DNA of 42,463 nucleotides from Erysipelotrichaceae bacterium (GCA_017431825.1 JAFRKI010000004.1:1-42463), one strand, 5' to 3'. Positions 17,674 through 26,350 are shown, counted from the stretch's first letter. Program-made: numbers and translations. Notes: generated by a model not told the origin, from the sequence alone.

Positions 17674-17677
17674 TATA
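17659..17677 (+). repeat. attachment repeat, tRNA side
   Basis: CCATCACCTGCTCCATATA covers the tRNA-Gly 3' end including CCA. The identical copy is at 26351-26369; sequences on both sides of the copies differ. Confidence 0.9.
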
Positions 17678-17685
17678 AGATTAAG

Positions 17686-17711
17686 AAAAGCCCTAAAACA
17701 AGGGCTTTTTT
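17686..17711 (+). terminator. element-borne terminator after the tRNA operon
   Basis: AAAAGCCCT pairs with AGGGCTTTT around AAAACA, followed by Ts. Lying inside the element, it replaces the native tRNA-operon terminator that was displaced to 26379-26401. Confidence 0.8.
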
Positions 17712-17726
17712 AGTTGTCAAATCGAT

Positions 17727-17747
17727 TTTGGGGAAGGATTTGGGGAA
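17727..17747. promoter_or_regulatory. tandem TTTGGGGAA sites, candidate integrase arm sites (left)
   Basis: Two copies of TTTGGGGAA start 12 bases apart (17727 and 17739), between the attachment repeat and the integrase stop. A matching pair sits at the other end of the element in the same orientation. Confidence 0.4.
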
Positions 17748-17759
17748 AAGGAACGCTTT

Positions 17760-18872
17760 TTAGTTATATTTCCTCATTTCCAGAGCTTTTCTTTTCAACT
17801 CCTCGTTGGATCTTGCATAACCTATTGTCATAGTGCTTTCCTTATGCCCCATCAGTTCCTGAGTAGTCCTAGGATCAGCCCCATTGGTTATAAGGTCTGT
17901 AGAGAATTGGTGTCTGATCGTATAAGGCCTGAACGTATTGTGAGTTAGTCTCTGACAAACGCTTGAAAGGAAGTTGCCGGTCATCATTTCTCCATTGTCT
18001 CTCATAAAAAGCAAGTCTCCTTTGGATATAGCATAGAGTTTATCGAAAACAGGCAGAAGATCTTCGACAACAGGAACATACCTTATCGAGTACTCGTTCT
18101 TTGTTCTCTTGATCGTGATCGCTTCTGTTGAGGTGCTTCCTACAGATTGGCAGACAAATATAGTCTTGCAGTCAAGATCTATGTTTCTTTTGTCTAGTGC
18201 CATTACCTCACCAGGTCTCATTCCTGTATACCACATTATCAACAATGCTCCCTGCATCAGTATACTGTCCCTTCTGTTTGTTATCCTTTCATCAATCAGC
18301 TTAACGGCTTCCATCACTTCATCAAAAGAAGTCTCCATCGGTTTCTTGATAGTGATGATATCACTCTTTGGAATTACAACGTTGTAGGTCTCGTCTTTAA
18401 TGACGATCTCTTTGGCTATGGCATACCTATAAAGCCTATTCCATATGCTTTTAGTTCTCTGGATAGTGTCATCTTTGCAGGTACTTACCATATTGTTTAG
18501 GCACTTCTGGATGTCATCAAACTTGATGCTAGAGAAAACTCTGTCAGCCCCGATAAAAGTCCTTATATACCTGTTATAAGTTCCCGCTTCTTTCTTTTTG
18601 GTACCTAAAGAACAATTCCTTAATTCCATCATTCCATTGAAAACTTGATCAAGGGTATAGTGCTTTTCTTTAATAACCATTCCGTTAGCGATCTTGACTT
18701 TGGCTTCATCTCTGAACTTCTTGGCCATCTCCAAGGCTTTAGGCATTGATCCATATTTCTTCAAAGTGAAGGTATGCGATATATAGCCCTTCTGTCCCTG
18801 GGAATCACAATAAGGTATCTTAACTCTATATGACTCTTTTCGCTTCTCTATATATTCGTTATTCCTTGCCAT
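17760..18872 (-). CDS. int: tyrosine recombinase (phage-type integrase)
   Basis: The 370-residue protein has the layout of an arm-binding N-terminus, a SAM-like core-binding domain (about 75-165) and a C-terminal catalytic domain. Catalytic residues are visible: Arg in TGMRPGE, the Arg-His pair of YTIRHQF, His in LMGHKES and the nucleophile Tyr in TIGYARS about 17 residues from the end. It ends 83 bases from the attachment repeat, the usual position for an integrase acting on a tRNA end. The start follows a GGAG site, and the gene overlaps the repressor gene upstream by 14 bases, so both are made from one leftward message. Confidence 0.92.
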   Translation of the reverse strand: MARNNEYIEKRKESYRVKIPYCDSQGQKGYISHTFTLKKYGSMPKALEMAKKFRDEAKVKIANGMVIKEKHYTLDQVFNGMMELRNCSLGTKKKEAGTYNRYIRTFIGADRVFSSIKFDDIQKCLNNMVSTCKDDTIQRTKSIWNRLYRYAIAKEIVIKDETYNVVIPKSDIITIKKPMETSFDEVMEAVKLIDERITNRRDSILMQGALLIMWYTGMRPGEVMALDKRNIDLDCKTIFVCQSVGSTSTEAITIKRTKNEYSIRYVPVVEDLLPVFDKLYAISKGDLLFMRDNGEMMTGNFLSSVCQRLTHNTFRPYTIRHQFSTDLITNGADPRTTQELMGHKESTMTIGYARSNEELKRKALEMRKYN

Positions 18873-19668
18873 AGTTGTTCTCCTGTTCTAAAACCTCTTC
18901 ATAATCGAGTCTCTCTTGCAGCTCTTTCTCCTTATTCTTACGGGCTTTTTCGTATTTACCGATTATCTCTTCATATTTTGAAAGAGCAAACTTCAAGTCA
19001 ACATATTCCTCGTAATAAGCACCTATTGAATCGGGATCATCGTGTATTGATTGTTCAAGCTCTTTAAACTTAGGCAGCATCTCATCATATTTCTTTTTGC
19101 TGGTTTCATATTTATAAGGTGAGAGATTTACTATATTCTTGATCTCATCAAAAACCCTTATACTAAGTATTCTTTCCAAATCAGAAAGAACAATTTCCGG
19201 CACCCTTCCCTCTAAATAGTGATTCAACACCATTAATGACTCGGAATCGATACTATAAATGTCTACCTTAAAGAGATTGAAGAATGAATGAAGAAAATCG
19301 CAAAACCCAAAGGAGCTCAATAATTGATTTAGTACAAACTTCTCCTGTTTATCTAAATCTTGAACATTCATTATGGATTCATCTTCCAAACCCAGAGATG
19401 AGCCGATTGATAAGTGTACATTTACATCATCGATATCACTTAATCCGTATAGATAATCAAGGGAACAATTCAAAGTCTTAGCAATCTGTATCATATTGTC
19501 GATAGTCCTCCTTCTCCCTTGAACCAAGATATCTGTTAGATAAGATCCTTTAGATTCATCACCAAAAAGATCCTTGGCTAATTGTTTTTGGTCTCTGTAA
19601 CCAAGAGCATTTGCCTTATTGATTATTCTCCTTGCAATCTTGTCGTGGCCTTCTTTAATTTCAATCAT
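18859..19668 (-). CDS. XRE-like (CI-type) repressor of the element
   Basis: This 269-residue protein has an N-terminal helix-turn-helix (about residues 20-75: KQLAKDLFG, SYLTDILVQG, IDNMIQIAKTLNCSLDYLYGLS), followed by a charged, partly coiled-coil C-terminus. No clear peptidase S24 self-cleavage motif is seen, so relief of repression may depend on a protein partner, as in phage satellites, rather than on RecA. It has a GAGGAG site and is divergent from the early rightward genes. Its probable operator is the inverted repeat at 19765-19781. Confidence 0.75.
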   Translation of the reverse strand: MIEIKEGHDKIARRIINKANALGYRDQKQLAKDLFGDESKGSYLTDILVQGRRRTIDNMIQIAKTLNCSLDYLYGLSDIDDVNVHLSIGSSLGLEDESIMNVQDLDKQEKFVLNQLLSSFGFCDFLHSFFNLFKVDIYSIDSESLMVLNHYLEGRVPEIVLSDLERILSIRVFDEIKNIVNLSPYKYETSKKKYDEMLPKFKELEQSIHDDPDSIGAYYEEYVDLKFALSKYEEIIGKYEKARKNKEKELQERLDYEEVLEQENNYGKE

Positions 19669-19764
19669 TTATTACTCCTCTCGTTATTCCTGATGGAATC
19701 AATCACAATAATTATTTTTTCTACAATCCATATGATTACTGATAATATAATTATGATGATTACG

Positions 19765-19781
19765 ATTACATTTTATGTAAT
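19765..19781. promoter_or_regulatory. candidate repressor operator
   Basis: ATTACAT-TTT-ATGTAAT is a perfect inverted repeat in the 156-base divergent region between repressor and early genes. It is 14 bases downstream of a TATAAT (19746-19751) on the plus strand, a position fitting repression of the rightward genes. Confidence 0.45.
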
Positions 19782-19824
19782 AAGACAAAAGATGTCAATC
19801 ATCATCAGAAAGGAGGTAGATTAA

Positions 19825-20013
19825 ATGGCCAACAACAAATTAAGATCTTACTCTCGGGATAAATCTGTCTATCTGTGGGAAGTCGCCAATGCTCTGCGCA
19901 TTTCTGAAGCAACAATGACAAGAAAGCTAAGACTTGAATTATCCAGAGAAGAAATTTCAAGAATAATGTCTGTAATCGATGAAATCTCAAAGAGAAAAGA
20001 AAGCGAGGTATAA
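19825..20013 (+). CDS. small helix-turn-helix protein
   Basis: The 62-residue protein contains a predicted helix-turn-helix (VYLWEVANALRISEATMTRKL) and an acidic/basic helix at the end. It has a strong AAAGGAGG site and is the first rightward gene of the element. Such small proteins occur just after the repressor in Gram-positive phages and satellites, where they act as Cro-like or activator proteins. This role is inferred from place. Confidence 0.65.
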   Translation: MANNKLRSYSRDKSVYLWEVANALRISEATMTRKLRLELSREEISRIMSVIDEISKRKESEV

Positions 20014-20076
20014 ATTCTTTGAAACTCTCATTCATTAAGAATATAGCTCCTATGGGGCTTATACGGAGGTCTGTGT

Positions 20077-20295
20077 ATGGAAGAACAAAAACTGAGTAAA
20101 ATTGCTCTTACCACTAAAGAAGCTTGTGAATACATCGGCTTCAACCGAAGCCTTCTTGATTCTTACAGGAAAGCTGGTTTGATAAGAGCAATTAAAGCCG
20201 GAAGATACTTCATTTATCCTGTTGCGGAATTGGAAAATTTCATTTCAAGAAATATAGGGCACGAAATAACGAAAGATGGGGTCATTTATGACTGA
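20077..20295 (+). CDS. excisionase-like MerR/HTH_17 DNA-binding protein
   Basis: The 72-residue protein has a winged-helix of the HTH_17 type: LTTKEACEYIGFNRSLLDSYRKAG, then AIKAGRYFIYP for the wing. It has a GGAGG site. Such proteins often serve as excisionases or as regulators in integrative elements. It overlaps the next gene, so the early genes form an operon. Confidence 0.7.
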   Translation: MEEQKLSKIALTTKEACEYIGFNRSLLDSYRKAGLIRAIKAGRYFIYPVAELENFISRNIGHEITKDGVIYD

Positions 20296-20911
20296 GGTCA
20301 AGAGAGACGGTTTTACCTTTTATAAAAGCTTTTATTTGGCTGTAGAAGATTTTTCTGAAGATGAGCAGGATCTCTTCTATAGAAGCATTATCGAATATGC
20401 CTTGCTTGACAAAAAGCCCTCTATAGATAACGTTTACCTCAAGAGCGTCTTCACCTGTGTAACCCCAAATATCGATTCATCTATTAGGAAATACGATCAA
20501 AGGAAAGAGGCTTCAAGCAAGGGAAGATCCAAGATAACGAAGTCGAAACGAAAACGAAACGAAAACGAATCGAAGATAGACAATAATATTAAGAAAGATA
20601 CTAAAACAGATATTAATACTCCCAAAGAGATTTATAAAGACTATCCATCCTCGTTGGTTTCTGCTCTGAATGACTTTGAATCTATGAGAAAACAAATCAA
20701 GAAGCCCATTACAGATCGGGCAAGAAAAACGATCCTGAAAAAACTTCACGAATATTCAGGCGGCGATGTTGATACTATGATCGAGATACTGGAGTACAGC
20801 ATCCTTGCTGGTTATCCAAATATATATCCTCTCAATCAGAAGCCTTCACTTAATGGTTCAAAGGGCATTTCGCCGACAAGCATTATGCAAAGATACGCAG
20901 GAAAGGAGTAA
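20288..20911 (+). CDS. DUF6291-like replication-associated phage protein
   Basis: This protein has 207 residues from the ATG at 20288; a start 12 bases upstream is also possible. Both overlap the previous gene. The N-terminal 75 residues (TFYKSFYLAVEDFSEDEQDLFYRSIIEYAL, split here by description) resemble DUF6291, which occurs next to replication genes in Firmicute phages. A Lys/Arg/Asn-rich linker follows (about 75-115), then a helical C-terminal domain. The architecture resembles phage replisome-organiser proteins, which bind the origin through one end and the helicase loader through the other. That function is inferred. Confidence 0.6.
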   Translation: MTEVKRDGFTFYKSFYLAVEDFSEDEQDLFYRSIIEYALLDKKPSIDNVYLKSVFTCVTPNIDSSIRKYDQRKEASSKGRSKITKSKRKRNENESKIDNNIKKDTKTDINTPKEIYKDYPSSLVSALNDFESMRKQIKKPITDRARKTILKKLHEYSGGDVDTMIEILEYSILAGYPNIYPLNQKPSLNGSKGISPTSIMQRYAGKE

Positions 20912-20913
20912 AT

Positions 20914-21501
20914 ATGAACAAAAATGAAACTGCTAAAATCATTGCACTTATCAAATTAAATTACCCTCATATATATCAGGATTATTCTGACAGCGATCTA
21001 GATTTGCTAATTAGTGAATGGACGCTTCAACTAGAACAAATGCCTTATAAAGCAATTTACGTGGCTGTACAGTGCCATATTTCTACTAATCCATATCCGC
21101 CTACTATAGCACACATAAAGGGCATCTTATACGATATGAGCAATTCTAAACTGCCTTCAGGAGAAGAAGCCTGGGCAATCGTTCTGAAAGCAGGAAGAGC
21201 CTCATTGTATCCAGATTCAGCTTATGAGGAATTGAAGAAACTTCCCGAATATCTAAAGCCTATTGTCACCTTTGATCTATTACAGAGTATCGCTAATAGT
21301 TCAGATGCTGACCTTCCGTTCATCAAAAAAGACTTTCTGCAAGATTACCGATCTGTTACAGAAAGTCATAAAAGAAATGTTCAGATTTCTTCTATAAGTA
21401 ATAATATCAGAAAACTGACTTCAGAAGAATATGGTTCTGATTCAGCAGATGCTGATGTCAGACTTTTAGAGGACAAAGATGATGAACGAGAAAAACCTTA
21501 A
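20914..21501 (+). CDS. phage helicase-loader/inhibitor-like protein
   Basis: The 195-residue protein starts with NETAKIIALIKLNYPHIY and has WTLQLEQMPYKAIYVAVQCHI and PPTIAHIK, a helical N-terminal pattern typical of the G39P-type loader family of Gram-positive phages. The C-terminal part is acidic and probably disordered, as in those proteins. It follows the DUF6291-like gene after two bases, with an AAGGAG site. Together they would recruit the host replicative helicase to the element's origin. The assignment rests on pattern, not alignment. Confidence 0.55.
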   Translation: MNKNETAKIIALIKLNYPHIYQDYSDSDLDLLISEWTLQLEQMPYKAIYVAVQCHISTNPYPPTIAHIKGILYDMSNSKLPSGEEAWAIVLKAGRASLYPDSAYEELKKLPEYLKPIVTFDLLQSIANSSDADLPFIKKDFLQDYRSVTESHKRNVQISSISNNIRKLTSEEYGSDSADADVRLLEDKDDEREKP

Positions 21502-21802
21502 GCCTTTACAGAAAGGGCAGCTTACCAGAGAGGAAGCAAAGAGAAGAGGATCAAGCGGCGGCAGGAAATCTGCCCTGGCAAGACAGAAAAGGAAGATCCT
21601 GAAGGAAGGCATCATTGAATCTATGAAAGAGGAAGATTGGGATGCCGTTGTCAGAGGTGCGATTGAAAGGGCAAAAACAAGCAATAAGGGCTTTGTTGTC
21701 TTGAGAGACACCATAGGTCAAAAGCCGGCAGAACACTTGGAAAACACCATCTCTTTTGACTTTGACAGTGCAGTACTGACTGAAGATGAAGAAGAAGAAT
21801 AA
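21479..21802 (+). CDS. small phage protein with KGG-like basic N-terminus
   Basis: This 107-residue protein overlaps the previous gene by 23 bases and has a GAGG site. The N-terminal half is basic with RRGSSGGRKSALARQKRK, and the middle ends with RDTIGQKPAEHLE, a pattern frequent in small Firmicute phage proteins encoded directly before the terminase genes. The tail is strongly acidic. It may be part of the packaging module or a DNA-binding protein. No experimental role is known to me. Confidence 0.55.
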   Translation: MMNEKNLKPLQKGQLTREEAKRRGSSGGRKSALARQKRKILKEGIIESMKEEDWDAVVRGAIERAKTSNKGFVVLRDTIGQKPAEHLENTISFDFDSAVLTEDEEEE

Positions 21803-22106
21803 AAGTCTGGATCTGTTGCTGGAGAATGCCAACAGGTATTTAAGGGGCAATGAGAAGACCGTTGCCCTTAACCTGTTGGACAGGCTTATCTTTATGGAAA
21901 AGGTGCTCGATCAGCTTCAGGAAGAGATCGGCAGAAATGGGGTAGTAGAAAACTTCATCAATGGTAAGCAGAACTTCATCAGAGAAAGTCAAGCCTTGAA
22001 GAGCTATAACAATACCATTAAGAATTATCAGAAGATCCTTGCTGAAGTATCAAAGATGATTCCTGATTCTAATGTCTTTGATCCGTTCAGCCCCATTGAT
22101 GATTGA
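21786..22106 (+). CDS. terminase small subunit-like protein (P27-type)
   Basis: The 106-residue, mostly helical protein contains ENFINGKQNFIRESQALKS and NNTIKNYQKIL, the pattern of P27-type small terminases and related proteins (an asparagine/glycine-rich turn followed by a P/S-x-x-x-x-YN helix). It overlaps the upstream gene by 17 bases. A small terminase without a large one is a hallmark of phage satellites, which redirect helper-phage packaging. The alternative is a remnant of a prophage whose large terminase has been lost. Confidence is moderate because the family is diverse. Confidence 0.5.
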   Translation: MKKKNKSLDLLLENANRYLRGNEKTVALNLLDRLIFMEKVLDQLQEEIGRNGVVENFINGKQNFIRESQALKSYNNTIKNYQKILAEVSKMIPDSNVFDPFSPIDD

Positions 22107-22199
22107 CACCGCCCCACTGGTCAGATCCTGCTTATTTAGGAAGAAACGGTGGAACAGGTACTCCTTATTTAAAGATTGCTCTTATATGAGGGGGTTAAA

Positions 22200-22221
22200 A
22201 AAGACAGATTACTCTGTCTTT
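22200..22221. terminator. terminator between the satellite core and its cargo
   Basis: AAAGACAGA pairs with TCTGTCTTT around TTAC, with A-rich and T-rich flanks, so it may act in both directions. It closes the rightward core operon and overlaps the 3' end of the convergent 22209-22622 gene. The 90 bases before it hold nothing else recognisable. Confidence 0.75.
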
Positions 22222-22622
22222 TCTTTACTAACTTTTATTCCTTTTTCCTGTTTCCTTCTCTCGTACTCTCTTTTATGAGCCCTGTAAGCTTCCGCAAAAA
22301 CCTCTTCTTTTAAAGAATCGGATAGGGTTAATTTATAAGTCATCGCACCTGTCATAGGTGTACTGATACCTTCTCCTGTTCTGTAAGTCGTATATAGCCA
22401 CCCATCAGAAAACTCAAAAGCTATTTCCGCTTTTGGATGATGGACATTATTTGCGTTGGCTACCACCCATTTACTTATGGTCGCATCTTCTTGTAAAACT
22501 GCATTTTTATTAGTTTTCGCCTTCTCTATTCTGCCATAAATGTTAAAACCCAAGGCAAGAATAACAACCGCAAGTAAAATCCACGGTGCATAATCATAAA
22601 AGAAATAACCTGACATATACAT
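22209..22622 (-). CDS. membrane-anchored protein of unknown function
   Basis: The 137-residue protein has one transmembrane helix (about 12-30), a middle soluble region with an all-beta look (residues 45-95) and a very basic C-terminus (RAHKREYERRKQEKGIK). I do not recognise a family. It is the first cargo gene right of the satellite core and has its own AGGAG site. It is divergent from the CoiA-like gene, with 268 bases between them. Confidence 0.6.
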   Translation of the reverse strand: MYMSGYFFYDYAPWILLAVVILALGFNIYGRIEKAKTNKNAVLQEDATISKWVVANANNVHHPKAEIAFEFSDGWLYTTYRTGEGISTPMTGAMTYKLTLSDSLKEEVFAEAYRAHKREYERRKQEKGIKVSKEKTE

Positions 22623-22890
22623 ATTCTCCTTTATTTAATTATACACTCAACTAAATCTTATAATTTGGTAAATGGTAATCTCACGGTTGCTCTTTCTTTA
22701 TCGTGTTGTAAAACTCCCCTTTAAAATTGCAAAAAAGTGCTTCAGAAGACCGATGAACAGCCAATAATTTTACTTACTATAAATCTTATGGAGGTGTGCA
22801 ATCTACGATTATTGTGCATATCCAACAATCTTTTCTTCCCCAATAAATCGTTCTTAAAATTTTCTGTATAATTTAAGTGAAGGAAACAAT
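22623..22890. other. divergent intergenic region of the cargo
   Basis: This AT-rich, 268-base stretch has no open reading frame. It contains TATAAT (22867-22872) followed by a GAAGGA site for the rightward gene. The leftward gene has an AAGGAG site but no clear -35/-10 pair. TGTGCA occurs twice around 22796-22820 as a direct repeat. Confidence 0.5.
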
Positions 22891-23958
22891 ATGGATAAAG
22901 CCAGGATATTCAAAACCAATGAGATAGTAACTGCCCAAGATGTTTTAGACGGCAAAATCAACAAGAACGATGACTTTGTTGATGTCGAGGAAGATTTCAA
23001 AGTAACCTTCGTCAAGAAAGCAAAAAACAATGGCCGTCCATACTTTAGAGTATATTATTCTTTAGAAGACTATAAAGAATTGTCTCCCGAACAAAAAACG
23101 AGATATGATATTCTGTCTGAAATGAGGCATTACCAAGAAACTCCTTGGCACAGAGACTGGAAGGCTTTGTTTGAACCATATGCAGAAATTGAAAAAGTTA
23201 TCATTAATCCTGAAACTAAGAAAAGAAAAATCGCAGATGCTTTCTTTAAGGAAACAAAGATTTGCGTAGAGTTTCAGCACTCTTATATAGCTAATGATTT
23301 TGAAGAAAGAAATGCATTTTATAGAGAGCTTGGCATTGATACTTTCTGGTTATATGATCTGACCGGCCTTAACGTTAAACTACAAGCTGATGGATCCTAT
23401 CAGATCCTGGAAAATAATGCAAAAGGCTTCTTCAAGATCGCAGAAAACCAAATGAATCTATTGATGGAAGGCGTTTTCATTCAGGCAAAAGACAAACTGA
23501 TCTATAGGATTAACTATCTTGATAGAAAAGAAATAGACAATGAATTTAAATCTACGATAAGGTGTTTTTATCCTGCAGGTATATACAATTCAGAAGAATT
23601 TATAGAGTATATCAGAAATTACCGCTCGGTTTTTCACGCACCTATTATTGATCCTGAATACCTTGAAGAACAAAGAAGGTATTATGACTTTATAAAAGAG
23701 CCACATAGCCTGTATGAGTTGTGGAAACCATCTTTTAATAGAATGGTTGTTCAAAATATCGAGGATGGTCAATATATTCTGATTGATAGATCCATTGATG
23801 GAAAATCAATGAAAAAGGCGGTTGGTTACAAGACCGTTATTGCATTTCATTATGTTAAATATGAGAATCATTGGTATGACATACTATCTAGCAAAGAATA
23901 TGGCATCAGTGATGATAAAGCCAGCAGAGAAATCTGGATGTTTATGAGAAGCTATTGA
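22891..23958 (+). CDS. CoiA-like putative nuclease
   Basis: The 355-residue protein shows a CoiA/PD-(D/E)xK-like core near residues 90-150: WHRDWKALFEP, then KRKIADAFF, ICVEFQHS and a paired helix FEERNAFYRELGI, with Asp, Glu and Gln spaced as in nuclease motifs II and III. The C-terminal 170 residues are of unknown fold. Relatives occur in competence loci and in mobile-element cargo. It is transcribed away from the satellite core and lies next to two further nuclease-type genes. A defensive role is inferred; the fold assignment is by motif only. Confidence 0.6.
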   Translation: MDKARIFKTNEIVTAQDVLDGKINKNDDFVDVEEDFKVTFVKKAKNNGRPYFRVYYSLEDYKELSPEQKTRYDILSEMRHYQETPWHRDWKALFEPYAEIEKVIINPETKKRKIADAFFKETKICVEFQHSYIANDFEERNAFYRELGIDTFWLYDLTGLNVKLQADGSYQILENNAKGFFKIAENQMNLLMEGVFIQAKDKLIYRINYLDRKEIDNEFKSTIRCFYPAGIYNSEEFIEYIRNYRSVFHAPIIDPEYLEEQRRYYDFIKEPHSLYELWKPSFNRMVVQNIEDGQYILIDRSIDGKSMKKAVGYKTVIAFHYVKYENHWYDILSSKEYGISDDKASREIWMFMRSY

Positions 23959-23967
23959 TCTATAAAA

Positions 23968-24966
23968 TCAATAATCAAACAACATTTGATAGAACAGTGA
24001 TTCTGGTATCGTTTCAATATCATATCCCTTTTGTTTATATTCGTTTGCTTTTTTCATTTTGTTGGTTTGCTCTCTATATCCTGTATCTGCTATAACAAGG
24101 AAATTGGTATTCTTTGTAACGTTATTCCCAACACTTCCTCCACAATTCACAACAATTTGAGCCGCATCTTTCCTTATAAATCTTTCTAATGTACCCGTAA
24201 AGACAACTTCTTTGTTATAAAACGGATTGTCTTCATCAAAATCAAATGACTCTGGTGATAAGTCTTTTAGATTGTATTTCTTATGATAATGCCTTTTTAC
24301 CGAATCAAATACTATTCCGTTTTCATTGATATATGACACAAGGCAATCGTATGATTTCTTTGTATATTCACAATCGCTTAAAGCTCTGTGCTCTTGATTA
24401 CCTTCAAGGTTAAACCTAACGATTAAGTCTGATAATCTGTTGTGTTCTCTTGGAAAAAGTCTCCTGCTTATTCTTAGAATATCAACCATATCATTTGAAA
24501 ACCACCTGTTGTATAGTACATAAGCATTCATATAAATAAAGTTTGAATCAAAGGAAACTATATTATGTCCTATGACTATGTCGTCGCCTATAAAGTCCAA
24601 AAAATCCTTTAGTACCTCATCGATTCTTGGACAGTTTTCGACCATCTCGTTAGTGATTCCGTTTATTTGAGTAATAAACTCTGGTATGAGATCATTAGGC
24701 TTAACAAGTTGTTGATACCTATCGGCAATTTCGTTATTCCTGACTTTAATACCGGCCATTTCAATAATCTCACCAAATTGGCAGGATAAGTCTGTTGTTT
24801 CTAAATCAATAACGGTATAATCCGAAGGAAGTTCCAGAAGACTATCTCCCTTCAGCTTCTTTTCGATCATAGAAACATAATCATCGTAGTTAATTCCATA
24901 GTCATCATAGAAAGCTTCAGGGTTGTTTTCGTATCTTTCAAAATTATCTACAAAAAGCATTTTCAT
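23968..24966 (-). CDS. DnaQ-like 3'-5' exonuclease with C-terminal BRCT domain
   Basis: The 332-residue protein has the DEDDh exonuclease motifs: Exo I VIDLETTDL (about residue 52), Exo II GHNIVSFDS, and Exo III HRALSDCEY. A BRCT domain follows from about residue 247 (NKEVVFTGTLERFIRKDAA, GGSVGNNVTKNTNFLV). The same pairing exists in stand-alone polymerase III epsilon-like proteins of Bacillota. It converges with the CoiA-like gene, with ten bases between the stop codons, and is 12 bases downstream of the Mrr-like gene, so the latter two form an operon. Confidence 0.85.
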   Translation of the reverse strand: MKMLFVDNFERYENNPEAFYDDYGINYDDYVSMIEKKLKGDSLLELPSDYTVIDLETTDLSCQFGEIIEMAGIKVRNNEIADRYQQLVKPNDLIPEFITQINGITNEMVENCPRIDEVLKDFLDFIGDDIVIGHNIVSFDSNFIYMNAYVLYNRWFSNDMVDILRISRRLFPREHNRLSDLIVRFNLEGNQEHRALSDCEYTKKSYDCLVSYINENGIVFDSVKRHYHKKYNLKDLSPESFDFDEDNPFYNKEVVFTGTLERFIRKDAAQIVVNCGGSVGNNVTKNTNFLVIADTGYREQTNKMKKANEYKQKGYDIETIPESLFYQMLFDY

Positions 24967-24978
24967 TTCCTTCCTTCT

Positions 24979-26142
24979 TTAATCCTCTTTTTCTGCATTC
25001 TTGATCAGTGTCATCAAGGTATCTCTATCCCACAATCGTATTCTATTTGCTCTTGCAAGTTCTTCGGCGCTTTTTGTAAAATATCGATTTGTTAATACCG
25101 CACCGACATCACAGTTGTATAGTTTAAGGCCGGCAGAAACTTCTTGCACAGGAGTATTAGACAGATCGTTATTGTAACACTTGCATTGTATTGCATATTT
25201 CACGTTATCTTTATATGCAATAATATCTACTCCCTGGTCTCCTGTTGCCTTGGTTAAAGACACCCTGTTAAAACCATTCTTTTCCAATAAAAAAGAACAA
25301 TATTCTTCAAATTCAGTGCCATTCATATCATCGAAGTCTTTAAATCCTGATTCATTACGGTTTTCAGCATTGTCATACAACAGGGCCAATTCATTGTTTT
25401 TAAATATGTATCCTATTCTTTTCCCAACATCTTTAACTGCTTTTTTTGCATAATCGATTGTTTCTTCGTTTGCTTCATATTTGATGAGATTGCGGTAACT
25501 TGGTAGATATTGGTTTTTAAAATAATCAACCATTACCCTTCTATTGTCTTTTTTATTCAGCTCAATAAAACTCTCTCTTTCTTCTTCAAAGTATTCTACT
25601 AATCGCTCTTGGTATACCCTCTTTAACTCATCTATCCTTCGGACAAAATCATCATTGTTTCCTTCGTGTTCAATCAAATAATTTAATAAAGGAATGATGT
25701 TTGCGTAGCATTCATATAAATCTGCGGGATGCTTTCTAGCCTTAAATTCTTTGTTATAGGCATTGATTGTTGCTTTAACTAAATCTGATTTTGTAATGTC
25801 TTTTTCAGCGTTTTCATTATTTGTATTTTTAAAAATCCGAGGATCATTGTCCACCAATTCAACATCGTATTTCCACTGTTTTCCTTTGTAATCGACTTCA
25901 AACTCATACTTTTGTGCTTTTCTTTGTTCATTCCCTTGTTTGTTTTTTAGCTTAATTGCTTTTTCTTGTTTTAAGAAGCACACGATAGGAATAATAAGTG
26001 CAGCAAAAAAAGTGCAAATATACAATATAGGATGAGAGTCAACAATTTCTTGAGTAAAAACTTTTTCTATGACTTTAAAAAGCAATACTTCTAATAAACA
26101 ATACAAAGCAAAATATAATAGTGCTCTTATAATTTTTTTCAT
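24979..26142 (-). CDS. membrane-anchored Mrr-like restriction endonuclease
   Basis: The 387-residue protein has two transmembrane helices (about 5-25 and 40-58), a helical middle region, and a C-terminal Mrr_cat/restriction-endonuclease-like domain from about residue 270: MNGTEFEEYCSFLLEKNGF, then GDQGVDIIA and YAIQCKCY, giving the D-x(n)-QxK active site. Such proteins cut modified or foreign DNA; the membrane anchor suggests acting on incoming DNA. It is the last gene before the right attachment repeat and has no methyltransferase partner. Confidence 0.8.
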   Translation of the reverse strand: MKKIIRALLYFALYCLLEVLLFKVIEKVFTQEIVDSHPILYICTFFAALIIPIVCFLKQEKAIKLKNKQGNEQRKAQKYEFEVDYKGKQWKYDVELVDNDPRIFKNTNNENAEKDITKSDLVKATINAYNKEFKARKHPADLYECYANIIPLLNYLIEHEGNNDDFVRRIDELKRVYQERLVEYFEEERESFIELNKKDNRRVMVDYFKNQYLPSYRNLIKYEANEETIDYAKKAVKDVGKRIGYIFKNNELALLYDNAENRNESGFKDFDDMNGTEFEEYCSFLLEKNGFNRVSLTKATGDQGVDIIAYKDNVKYAIQCKCYNNDLSNTPVQEVSAGLKLYNCDVGAVLTNRYFTKSAEELARANRIRLWDRDTLMTLIKNAEKED

Positions 26143-26216
26143 AGACTAATATCCTTTTTAATTATTTTATTATAGTTTTAGATTATAAAGAATAGAACGT
26201 AAAATTGGAGTTGAAA

Positions 26217-26235
26217 TTTGGGAAAATTTGGGGAA
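26217..26235. promoter_or_regulatory. tandem TTTGGG(G)AA sites, candidate integrase arm sites (right)
   Basis: TTTGGGAA at 26217 and TTTGGGGAA at 26227 mirror the pair at the left end. Their flanks (ATTTGGGGAAAA) are identical to the left copy over 12 bases. Confidence 0.4.
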
Positions 26236-26350
26236 AACAATATCAATTATTCAGCATTATTGAGAAAAATCGAAAAAGCGTTAATTGTTTAAAATGCCTT
26301 AAGTAAAGGGTTTAAAACGATTGAGTAACAATGGCAAAATATCCCAGATG

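Noticed and set aside
22107..22199. Additional short gene after the terminase-like gene
   Set aside because: The open frame starting at 22072 overlaps the real gene in another frame, runs through the terminator and has no ribosome binding site.
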